Positions 42,522 to 51,087 of a stretch of DNA of 55,437 nt are shown piece after piece. The translations under genes were made by a program, and so were the position numbers. The notes below the pieces were generated by a model, which was not told the origin of the DNA, ran no database searches, and saw only the letters and a program-made list of their open reading frames with translations. Position 1 is the first letter of the stretch. Each line of letters opens with the position of its first letter. This DNA comes from UBA9647 sp049522195 (GTDB lineage: Bacteria; Bacteroidota; Ignavibacteria; UBA10030), in contig JBEKOB010000024.1 in NCBI GenBank assembly GCA_049522195.1, forward strand, positions 1 through 55,437, given 5' to 3'.

Positions 42522-43693
42522 ACAGTCTGTCTGAGACGAAGGACGCAAGTCAGGTGCAACTGAGCCGCGACGAAATCAAGCGGTACGGAAGACACCTGTT
42601 GATGCCTGAAGTGGGGCTGGAGGGGCAGAAGAAGTTGAAGGCATCAAGTGTCCTTCTGATAGGTGCGGGGGGGTTGGGGTCTCCCGCGGCATTATATCTG
42701 GCGGCTGCAGGAGTGGGGAAGATAGGTGTAGTTGATTTCGACGTGGTGGATCACTCGAACCTGCAGCGCCAGATTCTTCATGGAACCGCCGATATCGGGC
42801 GGCCAAAACTCCAGTCAGCGGCAGAACGGATCCATTCCATTAATCCATATGTCGTTGTCGATTTGCACCAGGTGAGGCTCGACTCCTCGAATGCGTTGGA
42901 GATCTTCAAGAACTATGATGTCATTGTCGATGGGACAGACAACTTTCCGACACGGTATCTGGTGAATGATGCATGCGTTCTGCTCCACAAGCCGAACGTG
43001 TACGGGAGCATTTTCAGGTTCGAAGGACAAGCCTCGGTGTTCTACGCCGACAAGGGTCCATGCTATCGATGCCTCTACTCCGAACCGCCTCCGCCGGGTC
43101 TGGTGCCCAGCTGCGCAGAAGGGGGTGTGTTTGGCGTTCTCCCGGGCATCATCGGGACCGTGCAGGCTCTCGAAACCATCAAGGTACTCCTCGGTATTGG
43201 CAATCCGCTCATTGGGCGGTTGCTGCTGTTCGATGCCCTCAAGATGGAATTCAGAGAGTTGAAGCTGCGGAAAAATCCGGACTGCCCGGTTTGCGGCACC
43301 AACCCGACGATTCGCGAGCTCATCGACTATGAGGCGTTCTGCGGAATTCCCCCCGCCATGCCTGCGGAGGGTGATGCGAAATTGGAAATCACAGTGGAGG
43401 AATTGAAGATGAAGCTTGACGGAGGACAGGATGTATTCCTGCTCGACGTCAGGGAACCGCACGAGTACGAGATTGCGAATCTCGGGGGCACGCTCATTCC
43501 CTTACATGACCTCCCTAAACGAGTGAACGAACTCGACTCTTCTCACGAGATTGTCGTGTATTGTGCCACCGGTATTCGAAGCGGTAAAGCAGTCAAATTT
43601 CTCACCGATGTCGGGTTCCGGAAGGTGAAGAATCTCGTTGGAGGAATATCTGCGTGGGCCGAGAAGATCGATCAAACGATGCTGAGCTACTGA
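42518..43693 (+). CDS. moeZ: MoeB/ThiF adenylyltransferase fused to rhodanese (MoeZ type)
   Basis: The 391-aa protein activates the carrier's C-terminus with ATP and then transfers sulfur to it. It shows LLIGAGGLGSPAALYLAAAG (the nucleotide site), DNFPTRYLVNDACV, zinc cysteines in PCYRCLY and CPVCGTN, and a rhodanese domain (from about residue 285) whose active cysteine is C349 in VVYCATGIRSGKA. This is the partner expected for the preceding CysO-like protein and for the downstream sulfurtransferase, which would deliver the sulfur. Confidence 0.92.
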   Translation: MNSLSETKDASQVQLSRDEIKRYGRHLLMPEVGLEGQKKLKASSVLLIGAGGLGSPAALYLAAAGVGKIGVVDFDVVDHSNLQRQILHGTADIGRPKLQSAAERIHSINPYVVVDLHQVRLDSSNALEIFKNYDVIVDGTDNFPTRYLVNDACVLLHKPNVYGSIFRFEGQASVFYADKGPCYRCLYSEPPPPGLVPSCAEGGVFGVLPGIIGTVQALETIKVLLGIGNPLIGRLLLFDALKMEFRELKLRKNPDCPVCGTNPTIRELIDYEAFCGIPPAMPAEGDAKLEITVEELKMKLDGGQDVFLLDVREPHEYEIANLGGTLIPLHDLPKRVNELDSSHEIVVYCATGIRSGKAVKFLTDVGFRKVKNLVGGISAWAEKIDQTMLSY

Positions 43694-43723
43694 GTTTCGG
43701 CCAGATGGATGACGGAGTTGAAA

Positions 43724-43756
43724 ATGAACGCTAACAACGAACACATCACGTGCTGA
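43724..43756 (+). CDS. Possible leader peptide MNANNEHITC
   Basis: A ten-codon frame with GGAG six bases upstream of its ATG ends in a cysteine codon directly before TGA. The stop itself is part of the GAGGAGG ribosome-binding site of the sulfurtransferase gene. The frame could couple or attenuate translation in response to cysteine, as cysteine-rich leader peptides do in mycobacteria, but one cysteine is thin evidence. Confidence 0.35.
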   Translation: MNANNEHITC

Positions 43757-43769
43757 GGAGGAAATAACG

Positions 43770-44624
43770 ATGGGGACAAACCACTACGCAAATCCAGACG
43801 TCCTGGTCTCAACAGACTGGGCACTGGAGCATCTCAATGATCGCAGCCTCCGATTTGTCGAGGTCGACGTTGATACAAAACAATACGAGAAAGGGCACCT
43901 CGAGGGGGCGATCGGCTGGAACTGGCAAACCCAGCTGCAGGACCAGGTGCGGAGGGATATTCTCAGCAAGGATCAACTTGCGGAGTTTCTGAGCGACGCA
44001 GGTGTCACTGCTGACACGACGCTCATTCTCTACGGTGACAATAACAACTGGTTTGCAGCGTACGCGGTCTGGCTTCTGAAGTATTACGGACACAACGACG
44101 TCAGACTCATCAACGGGGGGAGGAAGAAATGGGTGGCAGAGGGGAAGCCTCTCACTGAACATTTCCCGATCTACCCGAGATCGACATACAAGGTGACTTC
44201 GGTTAACGCGGATCTGCGGGTGAGCCGGGATTATGTCATGGGCTTGCTCAACGGAGCCAGGCGCGGGCTTGTTGATGTCCGGTCACCGGATGAATATATC
44301 GGAAGGATCATCGCACCCCTCGGAATGTCCGAAACCGCTCAACGAGGCGGACACATCCCCGGGGCAAAGAACGTTCCCTGGTCGCAGGCCGTCAACGAGG
44401 ATGGGACGTTCAAGTCAATGGAGGAATTGCAGGCACTTTACGATGGTAAGGGAATCACTCCCGATCTCAAGGTTGTCGTGACCTATTGCCGCATCGGCGA
44501 GCGCTCATCCCACTCGTGGTTCGTCCTCAAGTATCTCCTGGGATATCCGGATGTCAGAAACTATGACGGCTCGTGGACCGAGTGGGGGAACCTGATCAAC
44601 GCACCGATCGAGAGGGAAGTCTAA
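43770..44624 (+). CDS. Thiosulfate-type sulfurtransferase (two rhodanese domains)
   Basis: The 284-aa protein has an inactive first rhodanese domain (VEVDVDTKQYEKGHLEGAIG) and an active second one (GLVDVRSPDEYIG, then C240 in TYCRIGERSSHSWFV). The CRIGERSSH loop is the one seen in mycobacterial CysA2/CysA3-type enzymes rather than the CGSG loop of mercaptopyruvate enzymes. It lacks a signal peptide, so it acts in the cytoplasm, probably feeding persulfide sulfur to the MoeZ-like rhodanese. GAGGAGG lies just before the ATG. Confidence 0.9.
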   Translation: MGTNHYANPDVLVSTDWALEHLNDRSLRFVEVDVDTKQYEKGHLEGAIGWNWQTQLQDQVRRDILSKDQLAEFLSDAGVTADTTLILYGDNNNWFAAYAVWLLKYYGHNDVRLINGGRKKWVAEGKPLTEHFPIYPRSTYKVTSVNADLRVSRDYVMGLLNGARRGLVDVRSPDEYIGRIIAPLGMSETAQRGGHIPGAKNVPWSQAVNEDGTFKSMEELQALYDGKGITPDLKVVVTYCRIGERSSHSWFVLKYLLGYPDVRNYDGSWTEWGNLINAPIEREV

Positions 44625-44800
44625 CTCAGCATCTTGAAGGGTATAGAAGACGTTTCGTTACATCTTGCCTGCCGCGCTCTGTCTGGCTTGTCTCGTTACG
44701 CTTTACTTGACTCGCCGCGTATGGCCCGACTTGTTATATCCTGCCTAACTTGCTCTGTCTTAACAGTGTGGTTGCATCTTGCCGATCTCGCAATGTCTTG
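44625..44800. other. Low-complexity spacer rich in CTTG-like words
   Basis: After the sulfurtransferase gene, about 175 bases repeat words such as CTTGCC, TTGTC and CTCTGTC irregularly (around 44665-44800). It resembles a degenerate tandem repeat, but I could not fix a unit. Confidence 0.35.
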
Positions 44801-44870
44801 CCCCGACCTTTAGGTCGGGGAATTGAAATCCTAACCAAACCACGGGGCTTCAGCCCCCGCTTGACGTGGT
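44801..44870. repeat. REP-like twin hairpins
   Basis: CCCCGACC TTTA GGTCGGGG (44801-44820) is followed by a longer palindrome, ACCACG...CGTGGT (44837-44870), that encloses GGGGC TTCA GCCCC. Two hairpins around a 16-base spacer is the form of REP/BIME elements spread by IS200-type transposases. No such transposase is in the window. Confidence 0.6.
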
Positions 44871-44902
44871 GGGATCAGAAGCAGGTGCTTCATCATCAAC
44901 CA

Positions 44903-45994
44903 TCATGCTGTCGCAGCGTTGATGGAATAGATAGCCGGAAGGTTCTCTGCAAGTACCTTCCAGGAGGTTCCATTGTCGCGGCTCCAGAAGATTTGTCCGT
45001 TCGTTGTCGCAACATACAGTCCGAATGGCTGCAGCTCATCGTGTGTCATCGCCTGGCGGTGGACATGGAGAAACGATGGCTTTGCCGGTAGTCCCTTCGT
45101 CATTTTCTTCCATGTGGCGCCCCTGTTCGTGCTACGATAGACGGCGAACGCGCCTGTGGCTGACGCGCGGAATTCTGCTCCCTCTTCCGGTACCACAAAA
45201 ACCGTATCCGGTTCGTGCGGATGAATCTGAATCGGAAATCCGAACCGCGAAGGCAATCCCTTGCTGATGTCGATCCAATCCTTCCCTCCATTGTCACTTC
45301 TGTAGACTCCACAATGGTTTTGCTGGTAGAGAACCGACGGGGTTGAAGGGTGCGACTCGAGATGGTGAACGCATTGTCCGGCTTCGGGGTATTTTTCCGG
45401 ATGGAAATCGGCAAGGACGTTCTTGTTCCGCGCTTCCCAGGTCACACCGCCGTCCTGCGTCACAAACGCGCCGGCCGCAGAGATGCCCACGAATATCTGC
45501 TTTGGATCGGTCGGATGAGGCACGATGCTGTGCACCATGAGTCCGCCTGCGCCTGGCGCCCACTTCTTTCTCGTCGGATGGTCACTCAGACTCTCGAATT
45601 CTGTCCAGGTCTGACCCGAGTCCTCTGTCTTAAAGAGTGCGCCGGGATCAACGCCAGCATACAAAACGTTAGGTTCGCTTGCGGGCCCGGGCTTGACGCA
45701 CCAGGCCCTCGCAACTTTCTTGCCAGATGACTCTTTGAAGCGCAGTCCCCCTTCAGATTGTTTCCATGTCTTTCCCCAGTCTGTGCTCATGTGGACGTTG
45801 GATCCCCACCAATAGGAGTTGACGCTCGCATACATTGTCGGCTTGCGCCGAACGTCGAGCATAATGTCATTGACCTCTGCCCCTTTGAGAAGGGGGCCGG
45901 TCAATGTCCACTTCTTTCGTTGGCTGTTTGATGTCAGGATGAAGGCCCCTTTTTGAGTTCCGACGAGGAGGTATGTTTTCTTCTGCTTGGCCAT
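44903..45994 (-). CDS. Cytoplasmic BNR/Asp-box beta-propeller protein
   Basis: The 363-aa protein starts MAKQKKTYLLVGTQKGAFIL with no signal peptide and has Asp-box units STDWGKTWK, TEDSGQTWT, TQDGGVTWEA, RSDNGGKDW, STNRGATWK and SRDNGTSWK, forming a single propeller. It is widespread as sialidase- or glycosyl-hydrolase-like, but catalytic residues are not apparent. Unlike the 1054-aa exported paralogue at 19378-22542, it should stay in the cell. ATG 45994 has AAGGCACT upstream. Confidence 0.82.
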   Translation of the reverse strand: MAKQKKTYLLVGTQKGAFILTSNSQRKKWTLTGPLLKGAEVNDIMLDVRRKPTMYASVNSYWWGSNVHMSTDWGKTWKQSEGGLRFKESSGKKVARAWCVKPGPASEPNVLYAGVDPGALFKTEDSGQTWTEFESLSDHPTRKKWAPGAGGLMVHSIVPHPTDPKQIFVGISAAGAFVTQDGGVTWEARNKNVLADFHPEKYPEAGQCVHHLESHPSTPSVLYQQNHCGVYRSDNGGKDWIDISKGLPSRFGFPIQIHPHEPDTVFVVPEEGAEFRASATGAFAVYRSTNRGATWKKMTKGLPAKPSFLHVHRQAMTHDELQPFGLYVATTNGQIFWSRDNGTSWKVLAENLPAIYSINAATA

Positions 45995-46139
45995 TGGAGT
46001 GCCTTAGCGTATTGTGTGGGGGAAAAAAGGGGAGCTCAGAGTATAGGAAATGAACAAGCGGGTCCGCGTTTTGAGTTCCCTGCGTCTGACCCGTGATTGG
46101 AAACACCGAATTACCTTTTGTTTCCTCTTACCTTGCCTG

Positions 46140-46170
46140 TTGCCTTTCTCTCCGATCTGCCGTAGCTTTG
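46140..46170 (+). promoter_or_regulatory. TTGCCTTT / TAGCTTTG promoter, copy 5
   Basis: TTG at 46140 and TAGCTTTG at 46163-46170 (a perfect TAnnTTTG) are 23 bases apart. It serves the small outer-membrane barrel gene about 93 bases on. Confidence 0.62.
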
Positions 46171-46262
46171 TGAAGCAAACGAGTAGTTCAGGCTTTGAAG
46201 ACAATCTCGTCCAAACAGAGTTGACGCACAACCGCCATCGCCAAACCAAAGAAGGAGGCTCT

Positions 46263-46856
46263 ATGAGAAAAGTGCTATTGCTGGTCTTGCTGATCGGCGT
46301 TGTCCTTTCGACTGGCTACGCGCAAATCGGCTTGTCAAAAGGCATCATTGGTGGACTTAATATGGCAACGATGGGAGGGTCTGACGTTCCGAGTGGAATC
46401 TCGGGCGTGACCGGATATGCGGCCGGCGTGTATCTCGATCTCGATATCCCTGGACCGATTTCATTCGAAGCGAACGCACTGTATAGTGTGAAGGGAGCAA
46501 AGTGGACGATTGGCAGCATCACGTACACCGATACGTATGCCTACGTCGATATACCAATCCTGCTGAAATATTACTTTCCTGTGCCAGCTGTGAGTCCCTG
46601 CGTTTATGCTGGACCGATGTACAGCACACTTCTGAGCGCGAAGGTAAAACAAGAGGGGGGCTTCCTGCCCGGTGAACGTGATATCAAAGATGCTACGGCC
46701 TCGGGCGACGTCTCCGCTGTGATCGGAGTCGGAATCGGCTTCTCCTCGCTTAGAGTTGATGCCCGTTACAATTTGGGATTGTCGTCGCTCGACAAAAACG
46801 GAACAGCCAAGATGTACAATAGAGTCTTGTCATTGTACGTCGGATTGACTTTGTAG
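46263..46856 (+). CDS. Small outer-membrane beta-barrel protein (PorT-like)
   Basis: The 197-aa product has a signal peptide (MRKVLLLVLLIGVVLSTGYA) followed by alternating amphipathic strands (GIIGGLNMATMGG, AAGVYLDLDIPGPISFEANA, VDIPILLKYYFP, SPCVYAGPMYS, IGVGIGFSSLRVDARYNLGL, LSLYVGLTL). This is the outer-membrane beta-barrel family often annotated PorT or OMP_b-brl_2. The function is unknown. An upstream frame start at 46050 is rejected because it overlaps the promoter. AAGGAGG lies before the ATG. Confidence 0.87.
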   Translation: MRKVLLLVLLIGVVLSTGYAQIGLSKGIIGGLNMATMGGSDVPSGISGVTGYAAGVYLDLDIPGPISFEANALYSVKGAKWTIGSITYTDTYAYVDIPILLKYYFPVPAVSPCVYAGPMYSTLLSAKVKQEGGFLPGERDIKDATASGDVSAVIGVGIGFSSLRVDARYNLGLSSLDKNGTAKMYNRVLSLYVGLTL

Positions 46857-46913
46857 TCCGCCCGAGCACCTTCGCATCGGATTGTCGATCTGATACGTGA
46901 TAGCGATCCAGGC

Positions 46914-46937
46914 GCCCCCTCGCGGGGCGCTTTTGTT
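46914..46937 (+). terminator. Rho-independent terminator
   Basis: GCGCCCC (46914-46920) pairs with GGGGCGC (46926-46932), followed by TTTT. It ends the outer-membrane barrel transcript. Confidence 0.85.
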
Positions 46938-47045
46938 TCATTGATCAAGAAATGCGTCTCTTCGAGACAGCGAAAGCAACATACGTCCTGTGAAAGAGTA
47001 GCGATTTTTCTCTATCTTCCTTCCGATTGCAGAAGGATTCGCAGA

Positions 47046-48230
47046 ATGAAGCAGCCACGGCTTGTTTCTCTACAGAATAAGCGAACGAAACTGATTGTTG
47101 GTCTCATGTCGGGTACGTCGGCCGATGGAATTGACGCTGCCCTCGTTCGTGTGAGCGGCAGCGGCGTCGGTACTCATCTCACTCAACTCGACTTTGGCAC
47201 CTATCCCTACCCAGCCGGTCTGCGCAGCCTGATTCTCGAGAACTCTTTGCCGGGCACGGGGAGCGTTGACCTTCTCTGCGAACTGAACGTTGTGATCGCC
47301 CATTTCTTCGCGGATGCGGTGAAAAAGATCGCCCGTAAGGCACGCGTTCGACTTTCCGACATCGATCTTATTGGGTCTCACGGACAGACTGTTCATCATC
47401 TTCCTCAGCTGAAACGGATCTTCGGGAAGACGATCAGGTCGGGACTTCAAATCGGAGATCCTGCAACCATAGCAAAACTCACAGGCATCACGACAGTCGG
47501 AGACTTCCGCACCGGTGACATGGCTGTGGGAGGGCAGGGTGCACCGCTTGTCCCGTATTTCGACTACCTGATGTTTCGATCGAAAACAAAGAACCGAATC
47601 CTCCTCAACCTCGGCGGCATTGCCAATTTCACGGCCCTTCCAAAGAAGTGCTCAGTCGAAGATGTTGTTGCATTTGATACCGGCCCAGCAAACATGGTGA
47701 TCGATGGCCTAATGCTGGAACTCTACGGCAGGAAGTTTGATAGAAACGGAAGTATCGCTCAAAGCGGTTGGGTTGCGACGGATCTTCTATCGGAATTGAT
47801 GACTCATCCGTATTTCAAGCAGCGGCCTCCCAAATCGACCGGACGGGAAGTGTTCGGGAAGATGATTCTGCCGAAGATCCTGAAGCATCGACGCACGCTG
47901 GAGAAAGAGGATCTGATTGCCACGGCCACCCGATGGACGGCCCTCTCTGTGTTCGATCAATACAAGCGATTCATCGAAAAAAGAATGTCGGCCGATGAGG
48001 TATTGGTAAGCGGGGGAGGTGCTCACAATCGGTCGGTGATGACAGGATTGCAGGAGTGCTTTCATCCGGTTCCCGTCAAGAAGATCGAGTCGATCGGCTT
48101 TTCATCTGATGCAAAGGAAGCAGTCTGCTTTGCAGTGCTGGCCAATGAGACAATCTGCGAGCATCCCTCGAACGTTCCCAGGGTGACAGGTGCGAGCAGG
48201 CCCGTCATCCTCGGAAAAATCTGTTTGTAG
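47046..48230 (+). CDS. anmK: Anhydro-N-acetylmuramic acid kinase
   Basis: AnmK phosphorylates and hydrolyses 1,6-anhydro-MurNAc released from cell-wall turnover, feeding it back to GlcNAc metabolism. The protein (394 aa from ATG 47046) has GLMSGTSADGIDAALV at the start, IGSHGQTVHHLP for the catalytic aspartate region, GDFRTGDMAVGGQGAPLVP, NLGGIANFT, DTGPANMVIDGL and VSGGGAHN. The ATG is preferred over an earlier frame start at 46941 because AAGGA precedes it and the family begins there. Confidence 0.94.
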   Translation: MKQPRLVSLQNKRTKLIVGLMSGTSADGIDAALVRVSGSGVGTHLTQLDFGTYPYPAGLRSLILENSLPGTGSVDLLCELNVVIAHFFADAVKKIARKARVRLSDIDLIGSHGQTVHHLPQLKRIFGKTIRSGLQIGDPATIAKLTGITTVGDFRTGDMAVGGQGAPLVPYFDYLMFRSKTKNRILLNLGGIANFTALPKKCSVEDVVAFDTGPANMVIDGLMLELYGRKFDRNGSIAQSGWVATDLLSELMTHPYFKQRPPKSTGREVFGKMILPKILKHRRTLEKEDLIATATRWTALSVFDQYKRFIEKRMSADEVLVSGGGAHNRSVMTGLQECFHPVPVKKIESIGFSSDAKEAVCFAVLANETICEHPSNVPRVTGASRPVILGKICL

Positions 48231-48250
48231 AATCCCTCATCGGAACTCCC

Positions 48251-48281
48251 TTGCCTTTGATTCTTTCCTGCAGTAGCTTCG
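48251..48281 (+). promoter_or_regulatory. TTGCCTTT / TAGCTTCG promoter, copy 6
   Basis: TTG at 48251 and TAGCTTCG from 48274 are 23 bases apart, with CTGCAG before the TA. It lies about 50 bases upstream of the serine hydrolase start. Confidence 0.58.
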
Positions 48282-48329
48282 AATGTTGACCGCTTCAGAA
48301 CCAACCCGTTGCACTCAAATGGAGTATGT

Positions 48330-49910
48330 ATGAAAAAATCTACCGGAATACGGACCTTGTTGCTATTCTCTCTCGGCATTCTGTTCTCCCCGCACGTCGT
48401 TCGCGCCCAGATCGCGGCAAAGGAACTCGATGCCTATATCCAGGATGTCCAAAAGGAATTCGAAGTCCCGGGCCTTGCCCTCGCAATCGTGAAAGACGGC
48501 AAGGTCGTCATCGCGAAAGGATATGGCGTGCGCAAGATGGGAGAAGCAGCAAAAGTAGATGACCAGACGCTCTTCGGTATCGCGTCCAACACCAAGGCTT
48601 TCACCGCAACGGCATTGGGGTTGCTCGTGGAGGAAGGGAAGTTGGAATGGGACGCGCCTGTCGTGAAATACCTTCCGTGGTTCCAACTTTCCGATCCCTA
48701 CGTGACGCGGGAAATCACGATTCGTGATCTGTTGGTGCACAGAAGCGGACTCGGCCTCGGAGCCGGCGATCTTCTCTGGTGGCCGACATCGACCTACGAC
48801 CGGAAGGAAATCGCCAAACGCCTGAAGTCTATACCGCTGGTGCGAAGTTTCCGGAGTGCGTATGCATATGACAATGTCCTTTACTTGATTGCAGGGGAAG
48901 TGATCGAGGCGGTGGGCGGAATGAGCTGGGAAGATTTCATGGCAAGCCGGATTCTGGCCAAGGTCGGCATGACTGACAGCAAAGTCCGTCATTCGGATGC
49001 AGCCGGCAATGGCAACATCGCGGCGACACATGCAAGCGTGGACGGGAAAGTGCGACCCATTGAGCCGTTCACGAGCGACAACACAAATCCAGCCGGCGGC
49101 ATTAATGCGAGCGCCCGTGATATCGCGAAATGGATGATCGTTCAACTCGATTCCGGCCGCGTAGCCGGCAGTACAAGATTGTTTTCTCCTCAAACGACCG
49201 TCCAATTGTGGCAGATGGTCACACCTATGCCGACCTTCGATCCGCCCCCTGAACTCGAAGCCCTTCGAACAAACTTCAACGGTTACGCTCTCGGTTTTAA
49301 ACTGAGTGACTATCAGGGATGCAAATTTGTATTCCACACCGGCGATCTGCCGGGCTATGTCTCGAAGATTGCAATGATCCCGGGACTCAAGCTTGGCGTC
49401 GCAGTGCTGACCAATCAGGAATCCGACGAAGCGCGTGAATCAATCACGTATCATGTCCTGGATGAGTATCTCCCCGGAAAGAAAACGGATTGGCTTGGTG
49501 CGTACAAGAAAATGCACGCCCAGTCCATCTCGATGAATGAAATGGCCGACAACATAACCGCGGCAAAGCGGGACAGCACCTCGCATCCGTCTCTTCCCCT
49601 TGCTTCCTATGCCGGCACCTACAACGACCAGTGGTACGGAGACATCAACATCCTCTTCGAGAATGGAAAGCTCGTGATGAAATTCGGTCACACTCCCTCG
49701 CTTGAAGGGGAGCTCCAGCACTGGCAATTTGATACGTTCATTGCGCGGTGGAAGGATCGCGAGCTTCGTGCAGATGCGTTCATAACGTTTGCGCTCACTC
49801 CGGATGGAAGTATTGACGAGGCGAAAATGAGGGCGGTCTCTCCTGCGACAGACTTCAGCTTTGATTTCCAGGATCTGCTTCTGAAGCCGGTGAAACGTCC
49901 GGGCAGATGA
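48330..49910 (+). CDS. Exported serine hydrolase of the beta-lactamase/esterase family with C-terminal DUF3471-type domain
   Basis: The 526-aa protein has a signal peptide (MKKSTGIRTLLLFSLGILF, cleaved near VVRAQ) and the class C beta-lactamase fold. The nucleophile S86 and K89 lie in the SxxK motif GIASNTKAF, and a YxN-type tyrosine follows in AYAYDNVLY. VFHTGDLPGYVSKIAMIP replaces the KTG motif with HTG, as in many esterases and D-aminopeptidases of this group. The last 130 residues (from LPLASYAGTYNDQWYGD) form the small beta domain often found in these proteins. It may act on peptides or cell-wall fragments rather than antibiotics. Confidence 0.87.
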   Translation: MKKSTGIRTLLLFSLGILFSPHVVRAQIAAKELDAYIQDVQKEFEVPGLALAIVKDGKVVIAKGYGVRKMGEAAKVDDQTLFGIASNTKAFTATALGLLVEEGKLEWDAPVVKYLPWFQLSDPYVTREITIRDLLVHRSGLGLGAGDLLWWPTSTYDRKEIAKRLKSIPLVRSFRSAYAYDNVLYLIAGEVIEAVGGMSWEDFMASRILAKVGMTDSKVRHSDAAGNGNIAATHASVDGKVRPIEPFTSDNTNPAGGINASARDIAKWMIVQLDSGRVAGSTRLFSPQTTVQLWQMVTPMPTFDPPPELEALRTNFNGYALGFKLSDYQGCKFVFHTGDLPGYVSKIAMIPGLKLGVAVLTNQESDEARESITYHVLDEYLPGKKTDWLGAYKKMHAQSISMNEMADNITAAKRDSTSHPSLPLASYAGTYNDQWYGDINILFENGKLVMKFGHTPSLEGELQHWQFDTFIARWKDRELRADAFITFALTPDGSIDEAKMRAVSPATDFSFDFQDLLLKPVKRPGR

Positions 49911-49959
49911 TGCTTCTATTCATTTCAACCATATATGCACTTGACAGGAGAATAGGAAT

Positions 49960-51027
49960 TTGGCGAGCAAAATGTTTTCCCCTTTAAAGCTTCGAGAAAT
50001 CGAATTCCGAAACCGGATATTCGTCTCTCCAATGTGTCAATACTCATGCGTCGATGGGATGCCGACCGATTGGCACTTGGTTCATCTCGGCAGCAGGGCT
50101 GTGGGAGGGGCTGGATTGGTGATGGTCGAAGCGACGGCCGTTTCTCCGGAAGGACGTATCACGCCTGACGACGCCGGCATCTGGAATGAGGACCAGGCAC
50201 AGATGTTTGGCAGAATAGCGACGTTCATTGCACACCAGGGCGCGGTTCCTGGAATGCAGCTTGCTCATGCCGGAAGGAAAGCTTCCACTGCCTCTCCATG
50301 GAAAGGCGGAGCTCCGGTCAGTAAGGCTGACGGCGGATGGACGACTCTCGCCCCGAGTTCGATCACCTTCGCCGACGGATACCCCGCTCCGCGTGAACTC
50401 TCTCCTGCCGATCTCGATCAGATCGTTCATCAGTTTGAAGAGGCTGCGCGCCGCGCGCTGAAAGTGGGATTCAAGGTAATCGAGATTCACAGTGCACACG
50501 GCTATCTCCTCCACGAGTTTCTTTCACCGCTCACGAATACCAGGAAAGACGAATTCGGCGGTGAGAGCGGGGGGCGGATGAAGTTTCCGTTACGTGTCGC
50601 TGCCGCTGTCCGCGAAATCTGGCCTGCTGCCCTTCCGTTGTTCGTTCGTATTTCAGCAACCGATTGGGCGGATGGGGGTTGGGATCTGAGCCAGTCTCTC
50701 GTTTTCGCCGGCCGTCTCCGTGATCTCGGTGTCGATCTCATCGACTGCTCCAGCGGCGGTCTTGTTCCCTACGCCAAGGTACCCGCTAAGCCTGGTTATC
50801 AGATCCCGTTCGCATCTTCAATCAAAAGAGAAATCGGCATTGCGACAGGTGCGGTTGGGTTGATTACCGAGCCCCAACAAGCCGAGGATATCATTGCAGG
50901 GGGAGATGCGGATGCGGTTTTCATAGCCCGGGCGATGCTGAGAGATCCTTATTGGCCCATCCATGCTGCGAAGGAACTTTCAGTCGATTTTCCGTGGCCG
51001 GTTCAGTACGAGCGGGCGAAGCGGTGA
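49960..51027 (+). CDS. NADH:flavin oxidoreductase, old yellow enzyme family (YqjM type)
   Basis: The 355-aa FMN enzyme has FRNRIFVSPMCQYSCVDG (the YqjM cysteine region), QLAHAGRKAST, the histidines of EIHSAHGYLLHEFLSPLTN and the FMN-phosphate loop FIARAMLRDPYWP. It reduces activated double bonds. A TTG at 49960 with AGGAG upstream is taken as start; an ATG four codons on (49972) is possible. It starts 50 bases after the serine hydrolase stop and may be cotranscribed. Confidence 0.9.
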   Translation: MASKMFSPLKLREIEFRNRIFVSPMCQYSCVDGMPTDWHLVHLGSRAVGGAGLVMVEATAVSPEGRITPDDAGIWNEDQAQMFGRIATFIAHQGAVPGMQLAHAGRKASTASPWKGGAPVSKADGGWTTLAPSSITFADGYPAPRELSPADLDQIVHQFEEAARRALKVGFKVIEIHSAHGYLLHEFLSPLTNTRKDEFGGESGGRMKFPLRVAAAVREIWPAALPLFVRISATDWADGGWDLSQSLVFAGRLRDLGVDLIDCSSGGLVPYAKVPAKPGYQIPFASSIKREIGIATGAVGLITEPQQAEDIIAGGDADAVFIARAMLRDPYWPIHAAKELSVDFPWPVQYERAKR

Positions 51028-51087
51028 ACTGCCACTTCATTGAAGACATAATTCTTCTATGATGCCGAAGAGAAAGGACGTCAGCTC

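Noticed and set aside
48363..49337. 324-residue minus-strand frame
   Set aside because: Antisense to the serine hydrolase, rich in His, Cys and Arg, no motif; a shadow of the real gene.
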